Positions 43,416 through 53,590 of a stretch of DNA of 64,000 nt are shown one piece after another. Each line of letters begins with the position of its first letter. The first letter of the stretch is position 1. Under the pieces are notes generated by a model. It did not search any database, had not been told where the DNA came from, and saw only the letters and a list, made by a program, of their open reading frames with translations. This stretch comes from Deinococcus gobiensis I-0 (lineage in GTDB: Bacteria > Deinococcota > Deinococci > Deinococcales > Deinococcaceae). The stretch lies in assembly GCF_000252445.1 (NCBI RefSeq), contig NC_017790.1, positions 1,966,501-2,030,500 on the forward strand, read 5' to 3'. A program made the translations under genes and the position numbers.

Positions 43416-44210
43416 ATGAAACTGGCCATCGTCGGCGTCGGTAAGCTCGGTCTCGCCCTGCTGGAGGGGGTCACGGCGCGCGGCGTGATCGCCCCGAGCG
43501 ACATCGGGCTGCTCGACGCGAACACGGCGCGCGTGCAGGACCTCGCCGCGCGCACGGGCGCCCGCATGATCCAGGCCAGCGACCTCGGCTCGGCGCAGCG
43601 CGTCCTCGTCAGCCTCCAGCCGCGCGTCTTTCCCGAGGTGACCGAGTGGCTCGCCCAGGAAAACACCGGCTACGTGAGCACGATGGCCGGGGTCAGCGTG
43701 AACACCCTGGTCCGGCGTCTGGGCACCCGGCGCGTGGTGCGCGTGATGCCCAACCTCGCCGCGACCATCGGCCGCTCGCAGACCGCCATCACTGGCCCGC
43801 GCGAGGCGCAGGAGGCGGGCGACCTCGCCTTCGCGCATGAGCTGTTCGGGGCGGTGGGCGATGTGTACGACCTGCCCGAGAACCTGTTCAACGCCTTCAC
43901 GGGCATGAGCGCCTCGGGGCCGGGCTACGCGGCAGTGCTGGCCGAAGGACTGGCCGACGGCGGCGTGCGCATGGGCCTGCCGCGCCCGCTGGCCAACGAG
44001 CTGGCCGCCAAGGTGCTCGTCGCCAGCGGCGAACTGCTGCAACGCCGCGCGCACCCCGGCCTGCTCAAGGACGAGGTCTCCAGCCCCGGCGGCACCACCA
44101 TCGCCGGTCTGGAGGTGCTGGAATCGGCCGGAGTTCGCGGCGCGCTGCTGCGGACCGTGGTGGCCGCGACCAAGCGCAGCGCCGAACTCGGCAACGATCA
44201 GGAGGACTGA
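43416..44210 (+). CDS. proC: Pyrroline-5-carboxylate reductase
   Basis: 264 residues. The NADPH-binding start is [17 protein letters not shown] (first Gly-rich loop slightly atypical, GVGKLG). [48 protein letters not shown], and [20 protein letters not shown] are the family signatures. It reduces P5C to proline. ATG 43416 has TATACT 7 nt upstream (leaderless). Confidence 0.94.
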   Translation: MKLAIVGVGKLGLALLEGVTARGVIAPSDIGLLDANTARVQDLAARTGARMIQASDLGSAQRVLVSLQPRVFPEVTEWLAQENTGYVSTMAGVSVNTLVRRLGTRRVVRVMPNLAATIGRSQTAITGPREAQEAGDLAFAHELFGAVGDVYDLPENLFNAFTGMSASGPGYAAVLAEGLADGGVRMGLPRPLANELAAKVLVASGELLQRRAHPGLLKDEVSSPGGTTIAGLEVLESAGVRGALLRTVVAATKRSAELGNDQED

Positions 44211-44267
44211 ACCCCGCACGCGCCGCCGTCAGAGTGCCGTGAGGGCCGCGCCCCTAGGCTGACGCCG

Positions 44268-44810
44268 ATGCTCCCTGCCCCGACGCGCGCCGTATTCGCC
44301 GCCCTGCTGTGTGCCCTGCCGGGGACGGCCCTGGCCGCCGCGCCGGCGGGGTATTACCCGCAGGCGGCCGGTACCGCCTGGACCTACAGCAGCGGCGAGC
44401 GGCAGGTGCTGGGCGCGCCGGCCACCTACAAGGGCGTCCGGGTGGTGCCGCTCAGTCATGTGCTGGGCCGGGTGCTGGTCAGCCAGGACCTGCTCGAATA
44501 CCGCGCCGACGGCAGTGTGTGGCTGCGCGGCCTGCACACCGGCCGGGAACTGCGCTGGTACGCCTCTCCCCTGCTGGTGTACCCGGCCGCGCCGCTGCAA
44601 CCCGGCCAGAGCTGGCGCAGCGGCGCGCGTACGGTGCAGGTCACGGAGGTGCGGGGCGTCACCACACCGGCCGGCACCTTCAATGCGCTGGTGCTGCGCA
44701 CGCAGGAGGCCGGCGGGCAGGCGCAGGAGACCTTCTTCGTGCCGGGGGTGGGCGTCGTGCGCTACCGCACCGCCGACGGCCGCACGACCGACCTGACGGC
44801 GCGCAGATAA
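44268..44810 (+). CDS. Secreted hypothetical protein
   Basis: 180 residues. A signal peptide (LLCALPGTALAA, cleavage near 25) is followed by a beta-rich body with YYPQAAGTAWTYSSGERQV, LLVYPAAPLQPGQSWRSG, and TTPAGTFNALVLRTQ, patterns seen in small periplasmic domains of unknown function across Deinococcus. The leaderless ATG has TAGGCT 7 nt upstream. No enzyme motif is seen. Confidence 0.7.
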   Translation: MLPAPTRAVFAALLCALPGTALAAAPAGYYPQAAGTAWTYSSGERQVLGAPATYKGVRVVPLSHVLGRVLVSQDLLEYRADGSVWLRGLHTGRELRWYASPLLVYPAAPLQPGQSWRSGARTVQVTEVRGVTTPAGTFNALVLRTQEAGGQAQETFFVPGVGVVRYRTADGRTTDLTARR

Positions 44811-44820
44811 ACCCTGCCCT

Positions 44821-45453
44821 TCAGCGTTTCTTGCGTACGCGGTAGGTCAGGAGGTCGGCGTACATGCGGGTCCGGGCGGTCGCGCCCTGCCAGAACCCGC
44901 GTTTCTTTTCCTTGACCACCTGCGCGACCTGCGGCAGTTCGACGTAGTCCCAGCGCGCTCCCGTCTCCTTGAGGTGCGCGGTGATGGCCGGCTCGGGCCA
45001 GCGTTCCTCGGCGAGGTGGGGCACGGCCAGCAGCCAGTCGCGGCGACAGGCCCGTTGCCCGCTGAGGTGCGGGGTGAGCTTGTTGCCCCAGTCGGTCACG
45101 AATCCGCCCCCCTCGAACACCCCGATGCTCATGTCGAGGCCGCCCGTCAGCACCGGTTGCAGCAGGGTATGCAGGTGTCCGGTCGTCAGGCCGGTCAGGT
45201 CGGCGTCGAGCATGACCACGTACTCGGCGCGCGCCGCCTCCAGGGCCGCGTACAGGGCCGGCCCCTTGCCGACGTTGCGGGTGAGTTCGACCACCTGCGC
45301 GCCGGCCCCGCGCGCGACCGCCGCCGTGTCGTCGGCGCTGCCGTCCGAGGCCACCACGACCTCGGGGGTCAGGGTCAGGCCGACCCGCACCACGTCGGCC
45401 ACCGTCCCGGCCTCGTTGTAGGCGGGAATGACCACCGCGACGCTGCGGGTCAC
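44821..45453 (-). CDS. Glycosyltransferase family 2 protein
   Basis: 210 residues of GT-A fold: AVVIPAYNEAGTVADVV at the N-terminus, VVASDGSADDTA for nucleotide-sugar binding, and the metal-binding DxD as MLDADLTGL. No membrane helix is evident. The acceptor is unknown. It begins with GTG and follows the TetR-family gene by 34 bp on the same strand, so both may share a transcript. Confidence 0.83.
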   Translation of the reverse strand: MTRSVAVVIPAYNEAGTVADVVRVGLTLTPEVVVASDGSADDTAAVARGAGAQVVELTRNVGKGPALYAALEAARAEYVVMLDADLTGLTTGHLHTLLQPVLTGGLDMSIGVFEGGGFVTDWGNKLTPHLSGQRACRRDWLLAVPHLAEERWPEPAITAHLKETGARWDYVELPQVAQVVKEKKRGFWQGATARTRMYADLLTYRVRKKR

Positions 45454-45487
45454 GCCGCCCCCCCCGGCGGCGTCTGGAAGGCGGGGG

Positions 45488-46165
<678 letters not shown>

Positions 46166-46450
46166 GGCTCCAGTGTAAAGCCACGCTCTTACGCACAGTT
46201 GACAGCCGTCTAAGAAAGGCTTGAGACACGCCGGGGGCATTCACCGGGGGCGGGCGGGGGCGACGGCCCTGGCCGAATCATGTCCTGCACTTCTCATGGT
46301 ATCGCCCAGGATGAGCGCGCGCTGTGAGCCTCCGGGCTGACGCCAGGCTGACGCGGGGGGTAGAGTGGGTTCCCGGCGAGATTCAGCAGGCGGCGCGGGC
46401 CGCGCGCCCCGCCTCCTGCGGCGTTCGCCGGGGACAGGAGGTTATCCCGG

Positions 46451-47014
46451 ATGCACATCTACAAGCTGGCTGGCCGAAACGTCGACGTCACCGACGCCAT
46501 GCGCGACTACGTCGAGGAGAAGCTCACCCGTCTCGACCGCTACAGCGACCAGATCACCGACGCCCGCGTCACCCTGACGGTGCGCGACGTGCGCGACTCG
46601 GGGCGGCGCAACCGCGTCGAAGTGCAGCTCAATGTGCCCAGCGGCATCATCCGAGCCGAGGAACACCACGCGGACATGTACGCGGCCATCGACAAGGCCA
46701 GCGACGTCCTCGAGCGCCAGCTCCGCAAGTTCAAGACCCGCTACATGAAGCAGCGCCAGGATGCCATCCCCGCGCCCGAACCCGGCCCGGCCGAGGCCGA
46801 CGTGGCGGCGGGTCTGGACGACGTGAGCGAGTTCACGCCCGAGATCGTGCGCCAGAAGCGTTTCGAGCTGCGGCCCATGTCCCCTGAGGACGCCGCCGCG
46901 CAGATGGAGGCGCTGGACCACGACTTCTACGTCTTCAAGAACATGGTGTCGGGCCTGACCGGCGTGGTCTACCGCCGCCGCGACGGCCATTACGGCCTGA
47001 TCGAACCGAGCTGA
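46451..47014 (+). CDS. hpf: Long-form ribosome hibernation promoting factor
   Basis: 187 residues. The RaiA/S30AE domain is at 1-100 (YKLAGRNVDVTDAMRDYVEEKLTRLDRYSDQI) and the C-terminal dimerisation domain is at about 125-187 (EIVRQKRFELRPMSPEDAAAQMEALDHDFYVFKN), so it is the long type that forms 100S ribosomes alone. AGGAGG precedes the ATG at good spacing. The upstream CTGACG, 18 nt, TAGAGT is a candidate promoter. A strong terminator follows. Confidence 0.94.
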   Translation: MHIYKLAGRNVDVTDAMRDYVEEKLTRLDRYSDQITDARVTLTVRDVRDSGRRNRVEVQLNVPSGIIRAEEHHADMYAAIDKASDVLERQLRKFKTRYMKQRQDAIPAPEPGPAEADVAAGLDDVSEFTPEIVRQKRFELRPMSPEDAAAQMEALDHDFYVFKNMVSGLTGVVYRRRDGHYGLIEPS

Positions 47015-47024
47015 GGCTCGGGCC

Positions 47025-47073
47025 AGGGAGGACCGGCGGGCGCAGAGGACGCGCCCGCCGGTCCTCCCTTTAT
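47025..47073 (+). terminator. Intrinsic terminator of hpf
   Basis: A perfect 19-bp stem (47025-47043 with 47051-47069) with a 7-nt loop and a short TTATA tail. It is one of the strongest hairpins in the window. Confidence 0.85.
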
Positions 47074-47131
47074 ACCTTCTGTAGGCGTGCAGGGCCGCAG
47101 GGTTGGTGCGGGGTGATATGCTGGGGCGTTT

Positions 47132-48268
47132 ATGATCGCGCATGTGGTCAATCCCGGAAGCGGCGGCGTCAAGCTGGCCTGCGCGACCATCGAGCCCAGC
47201 CTGAATCCGGCGTTGCCGGGCCAGCTCCAGGTTTCGCTGATCCGCGCCGAGCTGCCCCTCAGTGAGCCTCCCACCCCCGGCGGGGTCAGCGGCCCGGCCC
47301 TCGACGAGCTGGCGGCGCGGCTGCTGGAGCTGACCCGCGAGTGGCCCCGGCCCGACGTGGCCGTGGGGCGCGGCGGCGAGATCGGCCGCGTGCCGGCCGG
47401 CACCTACCGCCTGACCCCCGAACTGGCCGAGCGTGCCCTGAACTGTGGGCGCCAGGACCTGCCCGCCAACCTGGGCGGCCCGCTGGCGCTGCGCCTGGCC
47501 GGGGCCTGGGGGGTGCCCGGCTTCATCGTGGACCCGCAGAGCGTGGACGAACTGCTGCCGCAGGCGCAGGTGACCGGCGTGGCGGGACTGCGGCGCACCG
47601 CGCAGTTCCATGCCCTGAACGCCCGCGCGGTCGCCCGGCGCGCGGCCTACGAGACAGGCAAGAAGTTCGCAGACGCGCGCGTGGTCGTGGCCCACCTGGG
47701 GGCGACCACCAGCGTCACGGCCTTCGACCAGGGACGGGCCATCGACACCACCGGCAGTGGGGCGGGCGGCGGTCCTCTCGGCGCCCGCCAGAGTGGTCCC
47801 CTGAGCGCGGGAACGGTGCTGCGCCTGCGGGCCGAACACGGCGACGACGCCCTGCTGCGCCTGTTGACGCTGGGCAGCGGCTTTCAGGCCCTGACCGGCA
47901 GCGCCGACCTGCGGGAGCTCGAGGCCCGTGAGATGGACGACCCGGCCGTGCAGGCCGCGACCGCCGCTTTCGTGCATCAGGTGTGCAAGGCGGTCGGCGA
48001 GCAGTGCGGCGCCCTGCCGGGCCGCCCGGACGCGGTGGCCCTGACGGGCGGCATCACCCGCTGGGACAGCCTGGTGGACCGCATCGAGCGCCGCCTGGCC
48101 TGGATCGCCCCCGTGATCGTGGTGCCCGGCGAGCTGGAGCTCGAGGCGCTGGCCGAGGGGGCGGGCCGGGTCCTGTACGGCCTGGAAGGCCTGCGCGAGT
48201 GGTCACCCTCGGGCGTGACCGTGCAGCCCCCCACCCCCCAGGCGGCCCAACCGGCCGGGGCGCGCTGA
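47132..48268 (+). CDS. buk: Butyrate/acetate kinase family protein
   Basis: 378 residues of the ASKHA fold. It starts HVVNPGSGGVKLA (the usual NPGSTSTK loop is altered). VAHLGATTSVTAFDQGRAIDTTGSG and GGPLGARQSGPLSAG, and later ALTGGITRWDSLVDRIERRLAWIAPV match butyrate kinase. It makes acyl phosphate or ATP from acyl-CoA-derived substrates; no phosphotransbutyrylase is adjacent. The leaderless ATG has TATGCT 9 nt upstream. The next small gene starts 1 nt after its stop. Confidence 0.85.
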   Translation: MIAHVVNPGSGGVKLACATIEPSLNPALPGQLQVSLIRAELPLSEPPTPGGVSGPALDELAARLLELTREWPRPDVAVGRGGEIGRVPAGTYRLTPELAERALNCGRQDLPANLGGPLALRLAGAWGVPGFIVDPQSVDELLPQAQVTGVAGLRRTAQFHALNARAVARRAAYETGKKFADARVVVAHLGATTSVTAFDQGRAIDTTGSGAGGGPLGARQSGPLSAGTVLRLRAEHGDDALLRLLTLGSGFQALTGSADLRELEAREMDDPAVQAATAAFVHQVCKAVGEQCGALPGRPDAVALTGGITRWDSLVDRIERRLAWIAPVIVVPGELELEALAEGAGRVLYGLEGLREWSPSGVTVQPPTPQAAQPAGAR

Positions 48269-48269
48269 G

Positions 48270-48644
<375 letters not shown>

Positions 48645-48658
48645 GCGCGCAACACGGC

Positions 48659-48694
48659 AGAGGGACGGGACCGCAAATTGGGTCCCGTCCCTCT
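48659..48694. terminator. Bidirectional terminator between buk operon and subtilase gene
   Basis: A perfect 14-bp stem (48659-48672 with 48681-48694) and an 8-nt loop in a convergent gap. Short T runs lie on the plus side only. Confidence 0.78.
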
Positions 48695-48740
48695 TGTTCC
48701 GGAAGACCCCACGCGGCGGCGCGGGACCCCGGAGCCCGGC

Positions 48741-50858
48741 TCAGTTGGTCTTGGTCAGCTTGAGGCGGTACTTGTTGAAGGGGCTGCTGTCGTTTTGCCC
48801 TTCGGAGATGGTGTAGCTCGTCGCCTTGAGGTAGTAGGTACCGGCAGCCGGGAGCGTGAAGTTCACTTCCGAGTCGCTGTCGAGACGCGGGGTGCCCCGG
48901 TCGTCGTTCTCGGCGAGGACCGTCTTGCCGTCGGGGCCCAGGAGGTACAGGTACGAGTCGAGCTGGCCGCCGAGCTGGGCCGCCGCGAGCATCTCGGCCT
49001 TGATCTGGTCGCCCGCCGCGCCGGTGAACTTGAAGACGTCGTAGTCCTGGGGCTTGCCGTAGATGTACGCCGTCTGGGTGGTCTGCCCGTAGGCGATGAG
49101 GGCAGCCTGGTCCGGCGTGTCGTTGGGCTCGTAGGGATCGGTCGGGTTCAGGTCCGGGGCCACGCTCGTCAGGTTCACCTGCTTGCGGTCGGGGGTGAAG
49201 TAGGTGCTGCCGCTCGTGGCCGTGATGGTGCCCACGAAGGTCCCGCGCGAGTCGGCCAGGCCGCCCGTCACGCTCAGGTCGGCGCCGGCCACGTACAGGT
49301 CGTAGGTGCCGGGCGCGATCTCGGAGAAGCGGGCCAGGCCGTCGGCATCCGTGGGCGTCAGGTACAGCGGGGTGGGGTCGTCAGTGGCCCCGGCGCGCAT
49401 GCCCTGGCCGCGCAGGATCACGTCGGCCAGGATGCCGGGGTGCGTGCCCGACGAATCGGTGTAGGCCACGTTGATGGCCACGTTGGCTCCCTTGGCGGGC
49501 AACTGGGCGCAGTCGGTCAGGGTCTGGGCGATCTTGCCGGCGTTCAAGCCGCCCCAGCCCGTGTCACGGTCGAAGCCCGAGGGGTTGCTGCCGATGGCGC
49601 TGTTGGCGTTGAGCTCCAGCACGCGGCGCACCTGGTAGGGGGTGGCGGCCGGGCACTTCTGGAGCACGAGCGCGGCGACGCCGGTCGTGTAGGGCGAGGA
49701 GAAGGACGTACCCGAGATCAGGGCGTGCCCGCCGCCCTGCCAGGTGGGGCGCGCCAGCATGGTGTCCTGGCCCGGCGCGCTGCTGGAGATGTGACGGCCC
49801 GAGGTGCTGAAGGTCACCTTGCGGTTGCTGGCGTCCAGCGCCCCCGAGGCGATGAGGCCCGGCAGGGCGGCGGGGTACTGGAACTCGTCGTGGTAGGTGT
49901 TGCCCATCGAGGCGACCACCGTGGTGCCGTTCGCCATCGCGTAGTCGAAAGCGTCCTTGACGGCCCCGAAGGATACGCCGCCGCCCCAGGAGTTGTTGAT
50001 GACCCGCGCGCCGTTGTTGGTGGCCCACACCGCACCCAGCGCGATATAGAAGCTGCCGTAGGAGCCGGGGTTGAACATCACGACCGGCAGCCACTTGGCC
50101 TCGGGCGCGACCCCGACGATGCCCTTGCCGTCGCGCGCGGCCACGATGCTCGACGCCACGTAGGTGCCGTGCGAGTTCGCGTCCTTCTTGAAGTAGTTCA
50201 CCCACTCCTTGGCATCGGTGTAGACCTTGTTCTGGAGGGGGTCGAAAGCCTTGCCGGCCCAGTTGGGGTTCAGGTCGGGGTGGCTCACGTCGCCCGGATC
50301 GTCGATCACGGCCACGACCACACCCTTACCGGTCAGGCCCGCATCCCAGGCGACCTTGGCGTTCAGGTGGCGGGGGTCCAGAGCGTACTGCGGCAGCTCG
50401 TCGAAGATCTGGTCGGCCGAGTTGGCCTGCGCGCCGATGCCACTCGCCGTGCCCGCCGCCGACACGGTGGTGCCGGGGTCCATCTTGGCGAGCACGTTGG
50501 GCGTGGCGTAGCGGACGCCCGCGAGCTGCATGGTGCTGGCGGTGAGCTTCAGGGCGTCGCCCGGCACGCGGATCAGCGCGGACTTGATCTCGGGAATCCG
50601 GGCCACGACGGTCCCGCCCACCGCCTGCGCCGCCTTCTGGAGGGACGCCTCGTCGGCATAGCCGACCACCAGTTCGTTCTGTACGTAGTCCATCGTGCCG
50701 CTGTGGGCGACCGTGGTCGAGGCGGCAGGTGTGGGCGCCGCAGGCGACGGGACGCCCGCTTGCGGAGCGCCCTGCTGCGAGCAGGCGGCCAGCAGGCCCG
50801 TGAGCGCGGCCACGCCCAGCGCGCGGGTCAGCATCTTCTTGGTCATGTGTTCAGGCAT
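48741..50858 (-). CDS. Subtilisin-like (S8) lipoprotein protease with PPC domain
   Basis: 705 residues. The signal ends in a lipobox (GLLAAC). A propeptide-like region (to about 165) precedes the S8 domain: Asp in VVAVIDDPGDVSHPDL (an unusual DDPGD instead of DTGVD), His in NSHGTYVASS, the oxyanion Asn region MGNTYHDE and Ser in ISGTSFSSPYTTG. Carboxypeptidase-regulatory-like and C-terminal PPC (EPNDTPDQA...) domains follow. It probably degrades extracellular protein. AAAGGA precedes ATG 50858; a second ATG 4 codons in is possible. The Ig-repeat lipoprotein gene lies 72 bp upstream. Confidence 0.9.
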   Translation of the reverse strand: MPEHMTKKMLTRALGVAALTGLLAACSQQGAPQAGVPSPAAPTPAASTTVAHSGTMDYVQNELVVGYADEASLQKAAQAVGGTVVARIPEIKSALIRVPGDALKLTASTMQLAGVRYATPNVLAKMDPGTTVSAAGTASGIGAQANSADQIFDELPQYALDPRHLNAKVAWDAGLTGKGVVVAVIDDPGDVSHPDLNPNWAGKAFDPLQNKVYTDAKEWVNYFKKDANSHGTYVASSIVAARDGKGIVGVAPEAKWLPVVMFNPGSYGSFYIALGAVWATNNGARVINNSWGGGVSFGAVKDAFDYAMANGTTVVASMGNTYHDEFQYPAALPGLIASGALDASNRKVTFSTSGRHISSSAPGQDTMLARPTWQGGGHALISGTSFSSPYTTGVAALVLQKCPAATPYQVRRVLELNANSAIGSNPSGFDRDTGWGGLNAGKIAQTLTDCAQLPAKGANVAINVAYTDSSGTHPGILADVILRGQGMRAGATDDPTPLYLTPTDADGLARFSEIAPGTYDLYVAGADLSVTGGLADSRGTFVGTITATSGSTYFTPDRKQVNLTSVAPDLNPTDPYEPNDTPDQAALIAYGQTTQTAYIYGKPQDYDVFKFTGAAGDQIKAEMLAAAQLGGQLDSYLYLLGPDGKTVLAENDDRGTPRLDSDSEVNFTLPAAGTYYLKATSYTISEGQNDSSPFNKYRLKLTKTN

Positions 50859-50930
50859 GATGGTTCCTTTGTGGGAAAGAGGGCCGGAGGCGCCGAACTG
50901 CCTTCCCCCGGCGGGAGAGCGGCGCTGGCT

Positions 50931-53315
50931 TTACTGGGGACCGGTGATGAAGTCCCAGTTGATGTTCACGGGACGGCTCTGGTTGATGGGCGCGACCAGG
51001 TTGCCGTCGGCGTCGGGGGCCCAGGTGTAGACCGAGTACGCCGAGATCCGGTTGTTTTCGGCAGGCGCGTACTTGTAGGCGACGCCCGAGTACATTTCCC
51101 ACTTGTAGGGCCGCAGGGCCTGAAGCGGAGCCGCGACGAAGACGTTCCAGGGCAGGCTGACCGTATGCGCGGCCGTATCCACCTGAACCCGGTTGGGCTT
51201 GGCGGCCAGGTACCGGCCGGAAGTGTCGGTCAGGACCGAGCCCGCCGTGGTCGGGCCTCTGAACACCGTTCCGCTGCTCGTGAAGACGAGCGACTGGCCT
51301 GCGGGAATCTTGTTGCCGCTGTCGCCCGTGCCTTCCTCGACGCGGATCAGGGCATTGCCGGCCGTATTGGGAACAGGCGCCGGCAGGTTGTAGCCGTTCT
51401 GGGTCATCAGGTCACGGATGCGGAGGTTGTAGGCCGCGCCGTCCGCGCCAATGTCGGTCTGGTTCTGGCCCAGCACGAAGGTGGGATTCGTCGAGACGCC
51501 GGTCGTCTCGTCGGCGGGCGCGATGAAGCGCGGGCTGAACTGCGCGAGCGGGGTGGTTTGGGTGGTGTTGCTGTCGGCGGTGTTCGCGCCGCGCGCCTTG
51601 ACGCGGTAGGTGAAGGTCTTGCCCGCACTGAGTTCGGCGCCCGTGTCACGGAAGCTGTAGGGACGCGTGGCCTGATCGGCCGAGCAGGTCGCCACGGGCG
51701 TTCCGCCGCCGACCGTGCCCACCTTGGTGAAGGTCGCGCCGTCGCCCGAACGCTCGATGTCGAAGGCGAAGGGCTTGGCCGCCGCCGAGGTGTCGGTGTA
51801 GCACCAGCGCACTTCCACGAATACGCCTGAGCCGTTGGGGGCCGCGTCGGGGGTGGCCGCGTCGGGGGTGGCCGCGTCGGTGCCGGGCACCTGGTAGGGC
51901 GTGGTCCACGAGCCTTCCTGCTTGAGCGTGAAGGCGGTGGCGGCGGCCTGGGTCGGGGCGACCACGGTGCTGCCGGCCGTAGCGGCCGTGTTGATCAGCT
52001 TGATGGGGATGACGTAGCGCGTGTAGTTGTAGTTGTAGTCCACGGCCATGACTTCGAGGTAGACCGTCTCGCCCGCCGCGCTGCCGAAGCCGGCCGTGAA
52101 GTTGCCGCTGCTGGTGACCGCGCCGGTATCCACCTTGCGGGGCTGGTCCTGCGGCGGCGAGTAGCTGTAGTTGCTCGCGGTCGTGGACCCCGTGATGCCG
52201 GCGCTGCCGGGGGTGCGGCCCAGCTGGGCGTAGACGATCCGCATCGGCCCGACGTGGTCGGAGTCGTCGGTGGTCGAGATCCGGAAATCGATCTTGTCGG
52301 TGAAGGTGGCCCCGCTGATGGCCGAGCCGTCGGCGCGGGTGATCTTCAGGCGCGCGCCGTTGGTCGTCGCCGTGGTGTCGAAGGCCGGGCGCTGGATGAG
52401 CTTGATCGTCTGGGCCTGGCTACCGATGACCACGCCGTACAGGTCGTAGCCGGCGAGGCCGGACTTGCGGGCCTTGAGGTCGTAGGTGCCCGCCGGCAGG
52501 CCCGTCAGGGTGAAGTTCCCCTGGGCGTCGGTGGGCACCGTGCCCAGCGTGAGGCCGTCTTGCGACACGGTGATGACGCTGCCCACGACCGGCGCGCCGA
52601 TGTTCTGGTCCACGACCGTGCCCTGCACCGGAGCGGTCCCGGCGTTCAGGCTCACCGTGACGGACGTGCTCGCGCTGGCCTTGTTGCCGGCGGCGTCGTA
52701 GGCGGTCGCCGTGTAGGTGCGGCTGCCGTTCTGCAGGGCGTTCAGGCCGGTGACGGGCAGCTCGTAGGGCGCGGCGGTGTCCTCGCCCAGCTTGGTCGTG
52801 CCCTCGTAGAACTCGACCTTCGTCACGGCCACGTTGTCGGTCGCGTCCGCCTTGAGGGTAAAGGTGCTCGTCGTCACCGGATTCGCCGACGAGGTCAGGG
52901 TCACGGTCGGATTGGTCGTGTCGCCGGGCGTGGGGGTCGGGTTGGTCGTGCCCGTCGAGATGTTGATCGTGATGACCGCGTTCGCGCTGGCCTTGTTGCC
53001 GGCGGCGTCGTAGGCGGTCGCCGTGTAGGTGTGCTGGCCGTTCTGCGACGCCTGCGCGCTGAGGGGCAGCTCGTAGGGTGCGGCGGTGTCCTCGCCCAGC
53101 TTGGTCGTGCCCTCGTAGAACTCGACCTTCGTCACGGCCACGTTGTCGGTCGCGTCCGCCTTGAGGGTGAAGGTGCTCGTCGTCACCGGGTTCGCCGACG
53201 AGGTCAGGGTCAGGGTCGGATTGGTCGTATCGGCCGGGGTGCTGGTATCGCTGCAGCCCACCAGCAGGGCACCGAGCAGCAGGGCGGAGCAAGCTGAAAA
53301 AGATTTCAAGGCCAT
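50931..53315 (-). CDS. Lipoprotein with duplicated Ig-like domains
   Basis: 794 residues. Lipobox ALLVGC (Cys 21) is followed by two tandem Ig-like domains (about 29-119 and 132-224), nearly identical, each with NPVTTSTFTLKADATDNVAV and a conserved YTATAYDAAGNKAS. A carboxypeptidase-regulatory-like domain (QGTVVDQNIGAPVVGSVI) and a long C-terminal region with fibronectin-like segments end the protein. It probably acts at the cell surface in adhesion or with the neighbouring protease. GAGGAG upstream of the ATG; a TATAAA -10 is at 53439-53444 (minus). Confidence 0.8.
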   Translation of the reverse strand: MALKSFSACSALLLGALLVGCSDTSTPADTTNPTLTLTSSANPVTTSTFTLKADATDNVAVTKVEFYEGTTKLGEDTAAPYELPLSAQASQNGQHTYTATAYDAAGNKASANAVITINISTGTTNPTPTPGDTTNPTVTLTSSANPVTTSTFTLKADATDNVAVTKVEFYEGTTKLGEDTAAPYELPVTGLNALQNGSRTYTATAYDAAGNKASASTSVTVSLNAGTAPVQGTVVDQNIGAPVVGSVITVSQDGLTLGTVPTDAQGNFTLTGLPAGTYDLKARKSGLAGYDLYGVVIGSQAQTIKLIQRPAFDTTATTNGARLKITRADGSAISGATFTDKIDFRISTTDDSDHVGPMRIVYAQLGRTPGSAGITGSTTASNYSYSPPQDQPRKVDTGAVTSSGNFTAGFGSAAGETVYLEVMAVDYNYNYTRYVIPIKLINTAATAGSTVVAPTQAAATAFTLKQEGSWTTPYQVPGTDAATPDAATPDAAPNGSGVFVEVRWCYTDTSAAAKPFAFDIERSGDGATFTKVGTVGGGTPVATCSADQATRPYSFRDTGAELSAGKTFTYRVKARGANTADSNTTQTTPLAQFSPRFIAPADETTGVSTNPTFVLGQNQTDIGADGAAYNLRIRDLMTQNGYNLPAPVPNTAGNALIRVEEGTGDSGNKIPAGQSLVFTSSGTVFRGPTTAGSVLTDTSGRYLAAKPNRVQVDTAAHTVSLPWNVFVAAPLQALRPYKWEMYSGVAYKYAPAENNRISAYSVYTWAPDADGNLVAPINQSRPVNINWDFITGPQ
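51841..51885. repeat. 15-bp tandem repeat in the Ig-lipoprotein gene
   Basis: Three copies of a 15-bp unit (GCCGCGTCGGGGGTG, the third slightly diverged), encoding DAATP-DAATP-DAAPN in a linker. Confidence 0.75.
52650..53231. repeat. Tandem duplication of Ig-like domain DNA
   Basis: Two roughly 273-bp copies (52650-52922 and 52959-53231), 309 bp apart, are almost identical in nucleotides as well as protein across most of their length, with the largest differences in the 30 bp around the GQH/GSR segment. This points to a recent or gene-converted duplication. Confidence 0.8.
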
Positions 53316-53550
53316 AACTCAAAACTCCTCATCTCATGAACGGAAGACGGTCGCGATACGCCCATTCGCCGGCGACGAGGCCGGAACGCGCGTAGGAATA
53401 AGCCGATAGAGCTCAGGGCTTTAAAGGAACAAGGCAAATTTATAAGCAAATCATGAGTAAATTGTGGGTGACCACTAAACCATTCATTCTCTGGGGGTGC
53501 CGAAGGGGGCAGCTGTCCCGCCTGTCCAGCCGCGAGACCCCGAGAGGAAT

Positions 53551-53583
53551 AGTTGACCTAAATCGTCAACTTTCTGATAGACT
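53551..53583 (+). promoter_or_regulatory. Palindromic operator and promoter of the binding-protein gene
   Basis: The perfect dyad AGTTGAC-N7-GTCAACT (53551-53571) covers TTGACC, a candidate -35. A TAGACT -10 (53578-53583) lies 7 nt before ATG 53591. The TTGACC to TAGACT spacing is 19 nt, so the promoter is weak or helped by an activator. Confidence 0.6.
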
Positions 53584-53590
53584 GTCGGGA

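Noticed and set aside
48678..51830. Long plus-strand open frame opposite the subtilase and Ig-lipoprotein genes
   Set aside because: Same composition artefact. It spans two real genes and their gap, and has Val/Gly/Arg/His-rich composition without motifs.
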